Shown piece after piece: positions 6,986 to 15,908 of a DNA stretch of 64,000 nt. The position numbers and the translations under genes were made by a program. Position 1 is the first letter of the stretch, and every line of letters begins with the position of its first letter. A model generated the notes under the pieces. It saw nothing but the letters and a program-made list of their open reading frames with translations, was not told the DNA's origin and searched no databases. This stretch comes from Ruminococcus sp. (GTDB lineage: Bacteria; Bacillota; Clostridia; Oscillospirales; Ruminococcaceae): contig NZ_JAFUAG010000003.1 of the NCBI RefSeq assembly GCF_017464355.1, forward strand, positions 1 to 64,000, given 5' to 3'.

Positions 6986-7939
6986 ATGACTAAGATCAAG
7001 ATAGCAGCAGTGGTACTGTGCATGGTCGCAACAGGTGCGTTCGCAGGTTTTAAATACCAGGCTGCCAACCATAAAGACTCTGAGGAGAAGGTGACTATAA
7101 GAACTATATCTGATGACGAGATAGTTACAGATGAGGAAGTTACTGACGAAGAGACCACCGATGAAGAGGTCACAGACGAGGAAACTACCGAGGAAGAGAT
7201 AACTGCCGAGGAAACAGTCATCGAGCTGACCACCACAAAGGCAGAAACTAAGAAAGCAGTTGTTAAGAAGGCTGAGGTCAAGAAGACAGTGACCACCACT
7301 GCAAAGACCGAAGCTGAAACTATGAAGACTATGGTAAAGGCACAGGCAGCAGCCCCTGCAGTTACCACTACTACAGCTCCTAAGACAGAGGAGGTACCCG
7401 AGACCGTTACCGAACAGCAGACAGAGGCTCCCGCAGTTGTGGAAGAACCTGTTTACACCGAGCCCGAGATCATCGAGGAGGTACCTGTTATCGAGGAGCA
7501 GCCCGTTATCGAGGAACAGCCTGTCACACAGACAGTTGAAGAACAGCCCGCCGAGGAAACTCAGGCAGCTGAGGAACAGCCTGAGGAAGGCGGAAGAAAA
7601 ATACAGGTAACAGATGAAGAATACATCTGGCTGTGCAACGTGGTAGGCCACGAGTACGGTTCTGACTGGATAAGCGAGTCTGAGAAGGCAAAGGTCGTTG
7701 AGGTAGTAATGAACCGTGTCAACGATCCCCGTTTCCCCAACAGCATATGGGGCGTGCTTACTCAGCCCAACCAGTTCTCAGGTCTTGAGTGGACACTGTA
7801 CCTGGGTACATATTCCTATCAGGTAACACCCAGCGTTAAGGCTGCGGTAGACCTGTACCTGGAGCACCCCGAGGATTTCCAGCACGGTTATCTGGGCTTC
7901 TGGGGCGACGGCAGCATGAACCACTTCTATTCCATTTAA
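6986..7939 (+). CDS. Exported SleB/CwlJ-like cell wall hydrolase
   Basis: This 317-residue protein is predicted to cleave peptidoglycan at the cell surface. Residues 1-20 are a signal peptide or membrane anchor. Residues 35-75 are a Thr/Asp/Glu-rich repeat (VTDEE units) and 75-210 an Ala/Thr/Pro/Glu low-complexity spacer. Residues about 212-317 match the Hydrolase_2 fold of SleB/CwlJ (GHEYGSDWISESEKAKVV, VVMNRVNDPRFPNSIWGVL, QPNQFSG). The putative catalytic Glu is in GHEYG. ATG at 6986 is preferred to an earlier in-frame start because it begins the signal peptide and follows the promoter and an AAGGA site. The spacer could cross the wall. SleB proteins act in spore germination, but vegetative homologues are common in this order. 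Confidence 0.8.
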   Translation: MTKIKIAAVVLCMVATGAFAGFKYQAANHKDSEEKVTIRTISDDEIVTDEEVTDEETTDEEVTDEETTEEEITAEETVIELTTTKAETKKAVVKKAEVKKTVTTTAKTEAETMKTMVKAQAAAPAVTTTTAPKTEEVPETVTEQQTEAPAVVEEPVYTEPEIIEEVPVIEEQPVIEEQPVTQTVEEQPAEETQAAEEQPEEGGRKIQVTDEEYIWLCNVVGHEYGSDWISESEKAKVVEVVMNRVNDPRFPNSIWGVLTQPNQFSGLEWTLYLGTYSYQVTPSVKAAVDLYLEHPEDFQHGYLGFWGDGSMNHFYSI

Positions 7940-7969
7940 GTATATTCTCTTTATTTTATATCACATTAC

Positions 7970-8001
7970 AAGCGCCTGCGGAGATCTCTCCGCAGGCGCT
8001 T
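7970..8001. terminator. Terminator-like hairpin after the SleB-like gene
   Basis: A perfect 15-bp stem (AAGCGCCTGCGGAGA and its complement, 7970-7984 / 7987-8001) has a 2-base centre. The T run is interrupted, so efficiency is uncertain. Confidence 0.7.
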
Positions 8002-8036
8002 CAGCTTTGTTTAAAGATATATCCCAATTTGGTTGT

Positions 8037-8073
8037 GTATTGTTTCCCCCGCCGAAGGCGGGGGAAACAATAC
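8037..8073. repeat. Palindromic element, copy 1 (37 bp)
   Basis: This is a perfect inverted repeat with 17-bp arms (GTATTGTTTCCCCCGCC) around GAA. Related elements lie at 17062-17098 and 60312-60347, sharing the outer GTA-(a/t)TG, the central GNCGAA(A)GGC and the closing CA-(a/t)-TAC. Confidence 0.75.
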
Positions 8074-8088
8074 GAAAAAAGCAATTTC

Positions 8089-8118
8089 TGTATCATTAGC
8101 AATACACTTCAAAGTTGG
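8089..8118 (+). repeat. Dispersed 30-bp repeat, copy 2
   Basis: It matches 6586-6615 at 27 of 30 positions. It lies 15 bp after the palindromic element and just beyond the 3' end of the dockerin-CotH gene. Confidence 0.7.
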
Positions 8119-8130
8119 GAAAAAGATATT

Positions 8131-9825
8131 TTACTGGTTAAGATAAGTCTTGTCCATCCACTTGAGTCTTCCGTCGATCCATTCCAGCAGGGTGTTGGCA
8201 CTGCCGGTAGCCCATTCGTCGGTCTTGTTGAGGTCATCGGCGTACTTTTCAAGTATATCCCTCTCGGTGGCAACACAATCCCAGATGGTGCCGTTCTCAC
8301 GGTTCTGCACAGCTGTCCACTTGTCCTTTGCCATATCCATGAACCAGTCCTGCTTTGCCAGCACGATGAACCAGGGGTTTGAACGGTCGCCGTTGCGCCT
8401 TGCAAAGCTCTTGTCACAGAAAGCACCTGCCCAGTAACAGGTGTTGCTGTCGTTGTAAGCCCAGTTGAAATCCCAGGGCGAGGTGAACTGCAGCTTAGGC
8501 ACCTTGCTGTCCTCTGCAAAATCTACGCACATATAGAAGCTGCCCTCGCCGCAGTCGTAGTCGTGTACTATGTCATAGAGAAGGTACATATCTACTATGG
8601 ACTCCACATCTGCCACGGCCTTTACAGTGTCCTCTGCGTTATCGTAGGGGGCTTTTATCAGGTCGTAGTTCTCATCAAAGGTGTAGTAGGTGCCGTTCTC
8701 GCAGGCCTCGTAGATTATCTTGAAGACATTGTTCATGTACTTGTTGATGAATATTTTCTGCTCCAGAGTGTAGATATCGTTTTTGATAGAATACTCTGCG
8801 GGCACGAACTCTCTTGTCTCCCCGCGGATATCGGTGACGGTGGCGCCCTCGTAATCCATGGTGATGTATTGGTTGCCCTCTTCCTTGGCGGCATAGTTGT
8901 CAAGCTCCATGTAGAAGCCGAAATCTGTGCCTGTGTAGCCCTTTTCGGGCTCGGTGATGTTCACGCGGTTCTTGTTGACCTGGTTCTGCTCGCACAGCAC
9001 ATAAATGCCCTGGAACTTGTCGTTGACATACAGGTGAACGAACTGAGTGTCGCTGCAGTAGGCATTGTCGCCGATGAGCGTTCTGCCGAAGCGCAGGGCT
9101 ATGTCGTTGCGGATAAGATCCCAGTCGGATTTCAGCAGTACCCAGCTCTTGCACTCAGCACCGTCGTTGAGACCCAGCATATTTTTCTTCTTGTCGAACT
9201 TTATGCGGTAGGGCACGGGATTTCGCTTTATCTGCTCAACATCGCCGTAGTAAGCGCTGGAATTTCCCCTTACCCTTATGCCTGCGGAAACTTCGTCCAT
9301 GACAAATTCCTCGCCGCAGTTGAAAACATCTACCACGCAGGAGGTGTATATCTCTTTCGAGAGTATCATCTCGCTGTTCTCATTGGTGGTAACGTTGATT
9401 ATGGGCAGGTCGGTTTTGGCGGCTATCTCTTCTTCAAAAGACTTTTTAGCGTCCCTGTCCACCGAAAGGCTTTCAAAGGTGGCGGGTTCTTCATTCACCA
9501 CCTGGGATACCTCCTCGGGCAGCATGGTCACGGTCTTCACACCGGGAAGTTCCCTTATGCCCTTTACATAGGCTGCCAGCGAGACCATATCGGTAACATT
9601 GACCTCGCCGTCCTCATTGATATCACCTGCGGCCAGTGCTTCACCCTCAAGACCCTTTATGCTTTTTACATGGGCTGCCAGCTTGGTAAGGTCGGTGATG
9701 TTTATCTCACCGTCGCCGTTCAGATCGCCGCGGAGCTTTTCGCCCTCAGCAAAAGCACCGAAGCTGCCTGCTGCCATAATTACCGCCAGTGCGGCCGCAG
9801 CTGTTTTCTGTGCAAGTTTTTTCAT
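8131..9825 (-). CDS. Dockerin-CotH kinase-fold protein, secreted
   Basis: This is a 564-residue exported protein. Residues 1-26 are a signal peptide. A type I dockerin follows directly (about 29-95; DLNGDGEINITD and DINEDGEVNVTD Ca loops, KSIKGL and KGIREL recognition ends). After a linker comes a CotH domain (about 170-564) with RVRGNSSAYY, KKKNMLGL, WVLLKSDW, YVLCEQNQVNKNRVNI and SPWDFNWAYNDS. CotH proteins are atypical protein kinases; the usual Asp pair near the last motif reads D-F-N here. The N-terminal dockerin is an unusual order. ATG at 9825 has AAAGGAGA 8 bases upstream. Dockerin-CotH proteins are known from R. flavefaciens cellulosomes; substrates are unknown. Confidence 0.88.
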   Translation of the reverse strand: MKKLAQKTAAAALAVIMAAGSFGAFAEGEKLRGDLNGDGEINITDLTKLAAHVKSIKGLEGEALAAGDINEDGEVNVTDMVSLAAYVKGIRELPGVKTVTMLPEEVSQVVNEEPATFESLSVDRDAKKSFEEEIAAKTDLPIINVTTNENSEMILSKEIYTSCVVDVFNCGEEFVMDEVSAGIRVRGNSSAYYGDVEQIKRNPVPYRIKFDKKKNMLGLNDGAECKSWVLLKSDWDLIRNDIALRFGRTLIGDNAYCSDTQFVHLYVNDKFQGIYVLCEQNQVNKNRVNITEPEKGYTGTDFGFYMELDNYAAKEEGNQYITMDYEGATVTDIRGETREFVPAEYSIKNDIYTLEQKIFINKYMNNVFKIIYEACENGTYYTFDENYDLIKAPYDNAEDTVKAVADVESIVDMYLLYDIVHDYDCGEGSFYMCVDFAEDSKVPKLQFTSPWDFNWAYNDSNTCYWAGAFCDKSFARRNGDRSNPWFIVLAKQDWFMDMAKDKWTAVQNRENGTIWDCVATERDILEKYADDLNKTDEWATGSANTLLEWIDGRLKWMDKTYLNQ

Positions 9826-9870
9826 GAATATCTCTCCTTTACCTGTCGGTATTATCCACAATAATTTTCT

Positions 9871-9935
9871 AACTTCACTGAAGTTTCAGTATAAATCGTA
9901 CATTAATTATATCATATATAAAATCCCCATGTCAA
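9871..9935 (-). promoter_or_regulatory. Promoter and operator-like repeat of the dockerin-CotH gene
   Basis: TTGACA (9930-9935) and TATAAT (9906-9911) are separated by 18 bp. About 20 bp downstream of the predicted start lies the inverted repeat AACTTC-act-GAAGTT (9871-9885), a candidate operator. Confidence 0.75.
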
Positions 9936-10003
9936 TAGAATGACGTAACATATCCTTGCTAATTTTTAACATATCAAAGCCAAAAATAATTCATAAAACA
10001 CAA

Positions 10004-10034
10004 AAACAAAGCCCCTTTTTGGAAGGCTTTGTTT
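10004..10034. terminator. Terminator of the GH3 gene
   Basis: The stem AAACAAAGCC/GGCTTTGTTT has T or A runs on both sides, so it could end transcription on either strand; the GH3 gene at 10058 runs into it. Confidence 0.75.
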
Positions 10035-10057
10035 TATGTAGACGTTTACATATCCTA

Positions 10058-12784
10058 TTATCGCACAATGCTTATGTCCAGAAGGCCGCAGCCCTGTGCA
10101 AGATGGAAGGTCAGGGTGTCTCCGCCGATATCTTCGGGGAGGGACACCTCGTATACCGAGAAGTCATACCAGCTGTCCGAGGGTGAAAGCTCTGCCCCAA
10201 GCTTGTTGTTCCCCGCTTCTATCTCAGCTTTCCGCCTGCCGAACAGGGAGGAGGCTGTGAACCTTACCGCCTTTGCCCTCCTGAGGTCAGCTCCGCCGAA
10301 AGTCACGCTGCCCGCATATTCGGTGCAGCGCACATATTCCCGCAGGCTGTCTTTGGCGGTGAATATCTTCGTGCCTTTGCAGCTGTCAAAGGTAACAGCA
10401 GGGAAGTCATCTGCCCTTGCTCCAAGGCTTTCCCCTGCCAGGTCAAGCCGGGCCGTCAGGCGTATATCGCTGCTTGAAGCCCCCGCCATGAACAGGTACC
10501 TGCCCCCCTCGACTATCATCTTCTGCCTGCGCACATCGTATATGCGCAGTATGTGGTCGGGAACTTCTATCTCCACCGTCCGCTGCTGCAGCGGCTCAAA
10601 GTGTACCCTCTCAAAGCCGCAGAGCTTTTTTATGGGGCGGGTCACTGCCGAGTCCTCCACCGTGAAGTACACCTGCACCACCTCATCACAGGCTATATCC
10701 GAGGTGTTCTTCACCTCCAACGTTACCAAGGCGCCCTTGACGGTCTGCACGGCTTTGATACCCGAATACTCAAAGCTGCCGTAGCTGAGGCCGTGGCCGA
10801 AGGGATAAAGGGGCTCGCCCTTAAAGTACATATAGGTGCTGCCTGCATTCTCGATGTCGTAGTCCATTATGTCTGGCAGGTCGTATTCCGACTTGTACCA
10901 GGTCAGGGGCAGCCGTCCCGCAGGGGAGTATTTACCCGTGATGACCTCGCTTACCGCAGTGCCCAGCTCAGCCCCCGCATGAGAAGTCCAGATAACAGCT
11001 GCCGCAGCCTTGCTTTCCTCCACCACCGAATAGGGGTAGCTTGATACTATGCAAAGTACCGTTTCGGGATTTGCCCTGCTCAGCAGCTGTGTCATGCCCG
11101 GTTGAATGTTCAGCGCCAGGGTGCGGCGGTCATAGCATTCCTTGGCCACCTGGGTGGGGCAGTTGCCCACGCAGTATATGACGATGTCGTTCTCGGCGGC
11201 AAGGCGCTCAGCCCTTTCTCGGCCGCTGTCAACTATGTCCACTTCCCAGAGCTGTTCTGCTGTGACAGCATGGTGCTTCTCAAAGCGCAGGCTGCCGTCG
11301 GGCTGACGGGTCAGCCGCCTGTGGTCAAGGTATTCCTCTATGATGAACTTGTTCCCATAGGCTTTGAAATTCAGGGTCTCACGGGTGAACCAGTCAAAGA
11401 CCCGCCTGTTGTGCAGCAGCAGCTTTCCGCTGTCGTCCATGCGCAGGTACCGCCCTACCTTTTCAGAGAACAGGTTGCACCAGCCCTCGCCCCAGTCCTG
11501 CAATTCAAATACCTCGGGTTCGTCGGCACAGGCAAAGGCTTCTTCGTCCTTTATGCTCAGGTATTTTCCCTCAGGGGACTTTATCGTCACCCTGTCCCAC
11601 AGCTTGTCGCAGATCACGCTGGCAAACTCCGCCCTCAGGCTTTCAAGAATGGTATGCTCGTAGTCGGCATAGCCTGTGTACCAGTCCATGAGTATGTCGT
11701 CCGCCATAGGCCCCAGTACCGCCGCTTTCTTTGAGGTATCCTTTACGGGCAGTATGCCGTCATTCTTTAAAAGCACCACCTGTTCCCGTGCCGCCCGCAG
11801 GTCAAGTTCCCTGTGCGCTTTACAGCCTATGACATCATCACCTATGTCATCATATTTGCAGCCTCCCGCATGACCCAGTCTGAGCCTTGCATAAATGGTG
11901 CGCACAAGGCTCTCGTCAATGTCCTCCATGGAAACTATCCCCTCATCGAGGGCTTTCTTAGCCGCCGCAGCCACCAGGTCGGCAGCGTCGGTCATGACAT
12001 CGCAGCCTGCTTTCAGTGAAAGGGGGTAGGACTCCGCCAGGCTTTCGGTGTAGCGGTGGGCAGTAACGTTCATGGAGAAATCTCCCCCGTCGCTCACCGC
12101 GAACCACAGCCCCCACTGCTCCCGCAGCATGGTCTTAAGTTCGGGGTTCATTATGGCAGGCAGACCGTTTATCTCGTTGTAGGCCGCCATGACGCTTTTT
12201 GCCCCGCCCCACCTTATGGCGTTCTCAAAGGCGGCATAGTAGTATTCGTATTTCAGCCTCGGGGGAAGATAGGCGCTGCAGCTGCCCCGCCTTTCCTCGT
12301 TGTTGTTGGCGCAGAAGTGCTTCAGGGCAGGCAGTGTCAGCAGATATTCGCTGTCCTCGCCCGCCATGCCTTTGGTGTAAGCGGCAGTAAGCTCCCCCGC
12401 AAGAAAAACATCTTCGCCGTAGGCTTCCTCCGTCCTGCCCCAGCGTGGGTCACGGACCATATCCACTGTAGGCCCCCAAAGGCACAGCCCGCCCCGCTTT
12501 TCCCTGTTGTAGTAAGCACGGGCTTCGGTGCCTGTTATCTGCCCCAGGGCTTTCATCAGCCCCCTGTCAAAGGTCGAGGCCATGCCCACAGGCTGGGGCA
12601 GCACCGTGGAGGTATGCTCCTTGTCCCGCCCCACATAACCTCTGGCGGCCTCGGTGCCTATATAGAATTCACCTAGCCCTAGCCTTTCCACAGGGGCATG
12701 GTGGGTGGAGAGCATCTGCAGTTTTTCAGCCTCTGTCAGCTGACTTACTATTTCTCTTGCACGGGTCAAAAACTTGTCGTTCAT
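10058..12784 (-). CDS. Intracellular GH3 glycoside hydrolase with fascin-like insert
   Basis: This 908-residue protein has no signal peptide and probably splits imported oligosaccharides (beta-glucosidase or beta-xylosidase; not decidable here). The GH3 barrel spans about 1-310 with WGPTVDMVRDPRWGRTEE, LPALKHFCANN and the nucleophile Asp232 in FAVSDGGD. The second GH3 domain (about 325-640) is interrupted at about 395-520 by a segment rich in beta-strand motifs (SPEGKYLSI, KVGRYLRMDDSGKL) resembling a fascin/ricin-like trefoil. A fibronectin III-like domain follows (about 660-760), then a CBM6-like end (about 785-908). The start ATG at 12784 has GGAGG upstream. It is monocistronic with its own promoter and terminator. 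Confidence 0.9.
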   Translation of the reverse strand: MNDKFLTRAREIVSQLTEAEKLQMLSTHHAPVERLGLGEFYIGTEAARGYVGRDKEHTSTVLPQPVGMASTFDRGLMKALGQITGTEARAYYNREKRGGLCLWGPTVDMVRDPRWGRTEEAYGEDVFLAGELTAAYTKGMAGEDSEYLLTLPALKHFCANNNEERRGSCSAYLPPRLKYEYYYAAFENAIRWGGAKSVMAAYNEINGLPAIMNPELKTMLREQWGLWFAVSDGGDFSMNVTAHRYTESLAESYPLSLKAGCDVMTDAADLVAAAAKKALDEGIVSMEDIDESLVRTIYARLRLGHAGGCKYDDIGDDVIGCKAHRELDLRAAREQVVLLKNDGILPVKDTSKKAAVLGPMADDILMDWYTGYADYEHTILESLRAEFASVICDKLWDRVTIKSPEGKYLSIKDEEAFACADEPEVFELQDWGEGWCNLFSEKVGRYLRMDDSGKLLLHNRRVFDWFTRETLNFKAYGNKFIIEEYLDHRRLTRQPDGSLRFEKHHAVTAEQLWEVDIVDSGRERAERLAAENDIVIYCVGNCPTQVAKECYDRRTLALNIQPGMTQLLSRANPETVLCIVSSYPYSVVEESKAAAAVIWTSHAGAELGTAVSEVITGKYSPAGRLPLTWYKSEYDLPDIMDYDIENAGSTYMYFKGEPLYPFGHGLSYGSFEYSGIKAVQTVKGALVTLEVKNTSDIACDEVVQVYFTVEDSAVTRPIKKLCGFERVHFEPLQQRTVEIEVPDHILRIYDVRRQKMIVEGGRYLFMAGASSSDIRLTARLDLAGESLGARADDFPAVTFDSCKGTKIFTAKDSLREYVRCTEYAGSVTFGGADLRRAKAVRFTASSLFGRRKAEIEAGNNKLGAELSPSDSWYDFSVYEVSLPEDIGGDTLTFHLAQGCGLLDISIVR

Positions 12785-12814
12785 ATTTTTCTACCTCCGC
12801 CGATATTTTTGCAT

Positions 12815-12843
12815 ATTATACCATACCACCGCAGATATTTCAA
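12815..12843 (-). promoter_or_regulatory. Promoter of the GH3 gene
   Basis: TTGAAA (12838-12843) and TATAAT (12815-12820) are 17 bp apart, with an extended -10 TGG. Confidence 0.8.
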
Positions 12844-12885
12844 TATAATATTCTCGCATGATACCCAACATTTCCCATGCAAAAA

Positions 12886-12917
12886 GCCCCGCCCGACGGG
12901 GGAGCATCGGGCGGGGC
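12886..12917 (-). terminator. Terminator of the sigma/beta-propeller operon
   Basis: The stem GCCCCGCCCGA/TCGGGCGGGGC is followed on the minus strand by TTTTTG. Confidence 0.9.
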
Positions 12918-12941
12918 ATATGACATAGCTTTTTTGTTCTG

Positions 12942-15335
12942 TTATTCTATTCTTGTGGCTGCACAGCCCCTTTCCGTAAACCCGTAGATACAGCCGCCGT
13001 AGATGACACAGCCTATGGGTTCAAAGCTGTATGCGTCGTCCATATTCTCAAACTCATAGCTGCGGCCGCACACCTTGCCGACTATCTCCATGCTGTCCTC
13101 GCTGTAGCGCAGCAGCAGGTAGGGGTATTCTGCGGTAATATTCTCATAGCGGTAGTAGCGGGTATCACCGTTCTCGTCCTCCTCCGAACCGAATTTTCCC
13201 AGGTCTTTCAGGGGCAGCGAGGTGTATTCTTTCTCTGTTATCTCCTGCTTGTCCGCCTGTATCTCGGGGGTCAGGGGGAGAAAGATATATCCGTTGGAGC
13301 TTATATCCCACAAATTGCGGCAGCTGTCTATGTGTACAAGGCTGTATCCCTCCTCGGAAGGTACAGGGTCATCGCTGAGCATAGTGCCCATACCGACTTC
13401 CGCAGTGACACCTGCCATTCTCACCTTGTACTCCTCATTGGCGTGGGTCTCGTAGCAGGTGGTGCCCTTCTCGTCTGTCTTTACCTCGTCTGCATAGTAG
13501 TATCGGGCGGTGGCTTCTTCCGACTTATCGGGGTCAATACTTATGAGCTGCAGCTTTGTCTCCTGCATATAGGTCTCATCTATGTGCAGCAGGGTGTCAT
13601 CATCAGTGCGGAAATAATTGTCGTACCAGAGATATCCTCCCGTTACCGCAGGCGCTGACCACGGGGACAGGCTTACGTCCCTCGCCTTTGGTGATGCAGG
13701 CTCGCTCATATCAACTATCTCCCGCACCATGATATTTTCACCGTTGGTGGAATAATGGGTGGAGTCACAGAAATATGCCGTGCTTCCGTCCATGACTATG
13801 ATATTCGAGAATACTATCTCGTTGGGGTCATCACCTATCACCATGTTGTCCTTGTCGATATCCTTGCTGTAATCATAGAACACCGACCTGTTGTATTCGC
13901 CCACCATGTTCAGTTCATCGTCCACTGCAATGACCGTGTAATCAGAGGCCAGGTAGCGTATGCCGTTCTCCTCGCTGAAATCCTGCACCCGATAGGCGAG
14001 ATCGGTGCCTTCAACATAATTGGCCTGAGCCACCTTAAGTCCCTCTGCGGTATCAACGCTGATGAGGTGCTGGGTGAACTCCTCCTCGTTTTTCTCGTCG
14101 TTCCAGCGGGAATAGAAGGACGCAAAGGTCATATGCTCGTCGGTTGCCATTATGGCTGTGGGCGCCAGGGTCATGGCTATGACATCGGTGTTTTTTATCT
14201 CGGTGTCACCCATGTCAAAGCTGCTCATCACCGTGATGATATTGCTCTTCGCCTTGTTGGCGATGTATATGCTGTCCTCACCTATGGCAGAGCCCTTGCC
14301 GTTCTCGTATACCTCAGGCAGGAACTTCGGCTGCCCCGAGGTGTATCCTGCATACCTGGCCGCATTCCTGCCCTCGCCGTATTCGCCGACAATGGTCAGC
14401 CTGCCCTCGTCGGTCAGGTAAAATTCCTCCATGAGCCCCGGCTGTTCGTACTCGTACATCAGCTTCACATTCTCGGTGTCGCTTACATCGTAAACGCAGA
14501 AGCCGCAGTATTCGTGCAGGGCTATCTTCTCGTTTATCACCTCAGGCAGGTGGAAGTCATAGGCTATGGCAACGCTGTCCCCCAGGGTAACTACCCCCAC
14601 CACCATGGGGCGCAGGTAGGTGCCCTCCTTGGGATATTCCCAGTTTTCCGCCAGCTCGGTCATGAGGAAGGTATCGCTGAGGAAATCAAAGGGTATCCTC
14701 TCAGCTTCCCCCTCATTCAGGATATATCCTGTCACCCCGCAGCTTTCGGTGCAGTAGGCCTTGCCGTTCTCCTGCTTTACCAGCCCCAGCCTGTTGTGCT
14801 CGCTGCGGGTGCGCCTACGGCTGTAGCCCTCTGTCACGGGAATGAGCTCGCTCTCTCCGTCATAGCGGCATATCGCCTCAAAGTAATTTCTCATCTCCCG
14901 CGAGGTCTCAGCGTCATCTCCCAGAAGATTATACACATAGGTGTTGTCGGGCAGCACGAATGTATCGGTGCCTTTGATACTGTCCGTAAGGTAGTTGTAA
15001 AGGGACTCATAGCTTGCTCCGTGCAGGCCTGTGAGCCCTGTGGAGTCAGCAACGGCAGGCTTGTTTTTGGTGGCCGTCTTCTCTGTCTTTATGTCGGGTG
15101 TACCAAGACGGGATACGGCCAGCCCCGCCACAGCCGCCAGAAAGGCTGCCGCCAGCGCAGCGCTCTTCACAAGGCCCTTGCGGGGGTCGTTGAGTTTTAC
15201 TTCGCCTGCGCTGTATACAGTGCGTATGACCCCTGTGTTGCGTTCAAGGTGCTGTTTTATGCTCTCCGCACTCAGCCTGTCGGGCATGGGACAGCTGTTT
15301 TCCAGTTCTTTCAGCATACTTCCTTTTCTCATCAT
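12942..15335 (-). CDS. Membrane-anchored beta-propeller protein, probable sigma-factor partner
   Basis: This 797-residue protein has a short cytoplasmic N-terminus (residues 1-54), one membrane segment (about 56-78, SAALAAAFLAAVAGLAV) and a large outer region fitting the secreted beta-propeller family (Beta_propel type; repeated strands such as DSIYIANKAKSNIITV and TAYFCDSTHYSTN). The start ATG overlaps the stop of the upstream ECF sigma gene by 4 bp, so the two are translationally coupled. By analogy with ECF operons, the cytoplasmic tail could hold the sigma factor while the propeller senses an outside signal. No recognised anti-sigma motif is visible, so that role is inferred from context. 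A terminator follows. Confidence 0.72.
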   Translation of the reverse strand: MMRKGSMLKELENSCPMPDRLSAESIKQHLERNTGVIRTVYSAGEVKLNDPRKGLVKSAALAAAFLAAVAGLAVSRLGTPDIKTEKTATKNKPAVADSTGLTGLHGASYESLYNYLTDSIKGTDTFVLPDNTYVYNLLGDDAETSREMRNYFEAICRYDGESELIPVTEGYSRRRTRSEHNRLGLVKQENGKAYCTESCGVTGYILNEGEAERIPFDFLSDTFLMTELAENWEYPKEGTYLRPMVVGVVTLGDSVAIAYDFHLPEVINEKIALHEYCGFCVYDVSDTENVKLMYEYEQPGLMEEFYLTDEGRLTIVGEYGEGRNAARYAGYTSGQPKFLPEVYENGKGSAIGEDSIYIANKAKSNIITVMSSFDMGDTEIKNTDVIAMTLAPTAIMATDEHMTFASFYSRWNDEKNEEEFTQHLISVDTAEGLKVAQANYVEGTDLAYRVQDFSEENGIRYLASDYTVIAVDDELNMVGEYNRSVFYDYSKDIDKDNMVIGDDPNEIVFSNIIVMDGSTAYFCDSTHYSTNGENIMVREIVDMSEPASPKARDVSLSPWSAPAVTGGYLWYDNYFRTDDDTLLHIDETYMQETKLQLISIDPDKSEEATARYYYADEVKTDEKGTTCYETHANEEYKVRMAGVTAEVGMGTMLSDDPVPSEEGYSLVHIDSCRNLWDISSNGYIFLPLTPEIQADKQEITEKEYTSLPLKDLGKFGSEEDENGDTRYYRYENITAEYPYLLLRYSEDSMEIVGKVCGRSYEFENMDDAYSFEPIGCVIYGGCIYGFTERGCAATRIE

Positions 15336-15898
15336 GTCACCTCCTTTGATCCTTTCAGTTCTTTGCGGAGCTTTGCTCTCCCTCTCGAAATATGCGAGCG
15401 CACCGTCGAAGCTTTCAGCCCCGTTATGGCGGCTATCTCAGCGGAGTTATACCCTGCAACCCCGTACAGTGTCAGGCACTGCCTTTCCTCAGCCGACAGC
15501 TTTGTCAGCCCCTGTATCAGCTCCACCTTGCCAAAGGGCAGCTCCGCAGTGACCTCAGCGGGGGCGGCCGCAGACCTGTTCTCCCTTTCGGCGGCATGGT
15601 CCTTCTGCTTTGCCCGCACTATGTTCACAAGTATTCTGAATATCCAGCTCTCAAAGGCTTTGGGGGAGCGCAGCTCGGATATGCTGCTGTAGGCCTTAAG
15701 TGCCGCGTCCTGCACCGAATCGGCTGCATCGTCGGCGCTGCCCAGGTTTGCCAGCGCCCAGTAATAGAGCTTTTTGTTTATCTGCTCATAAAGCCTTGCA
15801 AAGGCAGCTGTGTCCCCTGCTTTGGCAGCAGCAGCCAGCTCTGCCCGTAGTTTTTTATCCAGAACGGCTCCCCCCCTTTCTGTGTGATATGCTTTCAA
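15332..15898 (-). CDS. ECF-type RNA polymerase sigma factor
   Basis: This 188-residue sigma-70-family regulator has region 2 at about 25-95 (ARLYEQINKKLYYWAL, SADDAADSVQDAALKAY, SWIFRILVNIVRAKQ) and region 4 at about 128-182 (LSAEERQCLTLYGVAGYNSAEIA, ASTVRSHISRGRAKLRKEL). It directs RNA polymerase to its own regulon; the target promoters are not identified here. The start is uncertain. The longest frame begins with a TTG at 15898 lacking a good ribosome site, whereas a strong AAAGGGGGG precedes a CTG codon at 15862 (LDKKLRAEL), giving 176 residues. It is the first gene of a two-gene operon with the beta-propeller protein. Confidence 0.88.
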   Translation of the reverse strand: MKAYHTERGGAVLDKKLRAELAAAAKAGDTAAFARLYEQINKKLYYWALANLGSADDAADSVQDAALKAYSSISELRSPKAFESWIFRILVNIVRAKQKDHAAERENRSAAAPAEVTAELPFGKVELIQGLTKLSAEERQCLTLYGVAGYNSAEIAAITGLKASTVRSHISRGRAKLRKELKGSKEVT

Positions 15899-15908
15899 TA
15901 ATTAAGAG

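Noticed and set aside
6934..7651. Long minus-strand open frames opposite the SleB-like gene
   Set aside because: They mirror the repetitive Asp/Glu/Thr codons of the real gene and have low-complexity products without ribosome sites.
8563..9864. 433-codon plus-strand open frame
   Set aside because: It is antisense to the dockerin-CotH gene, whose domains are unmistakable.
13755..15692. 645-codon plus-strand open frame
   Set aside because: It is antisense to the beta-propeller and sigma genes, with no family motif and no ribosome site.
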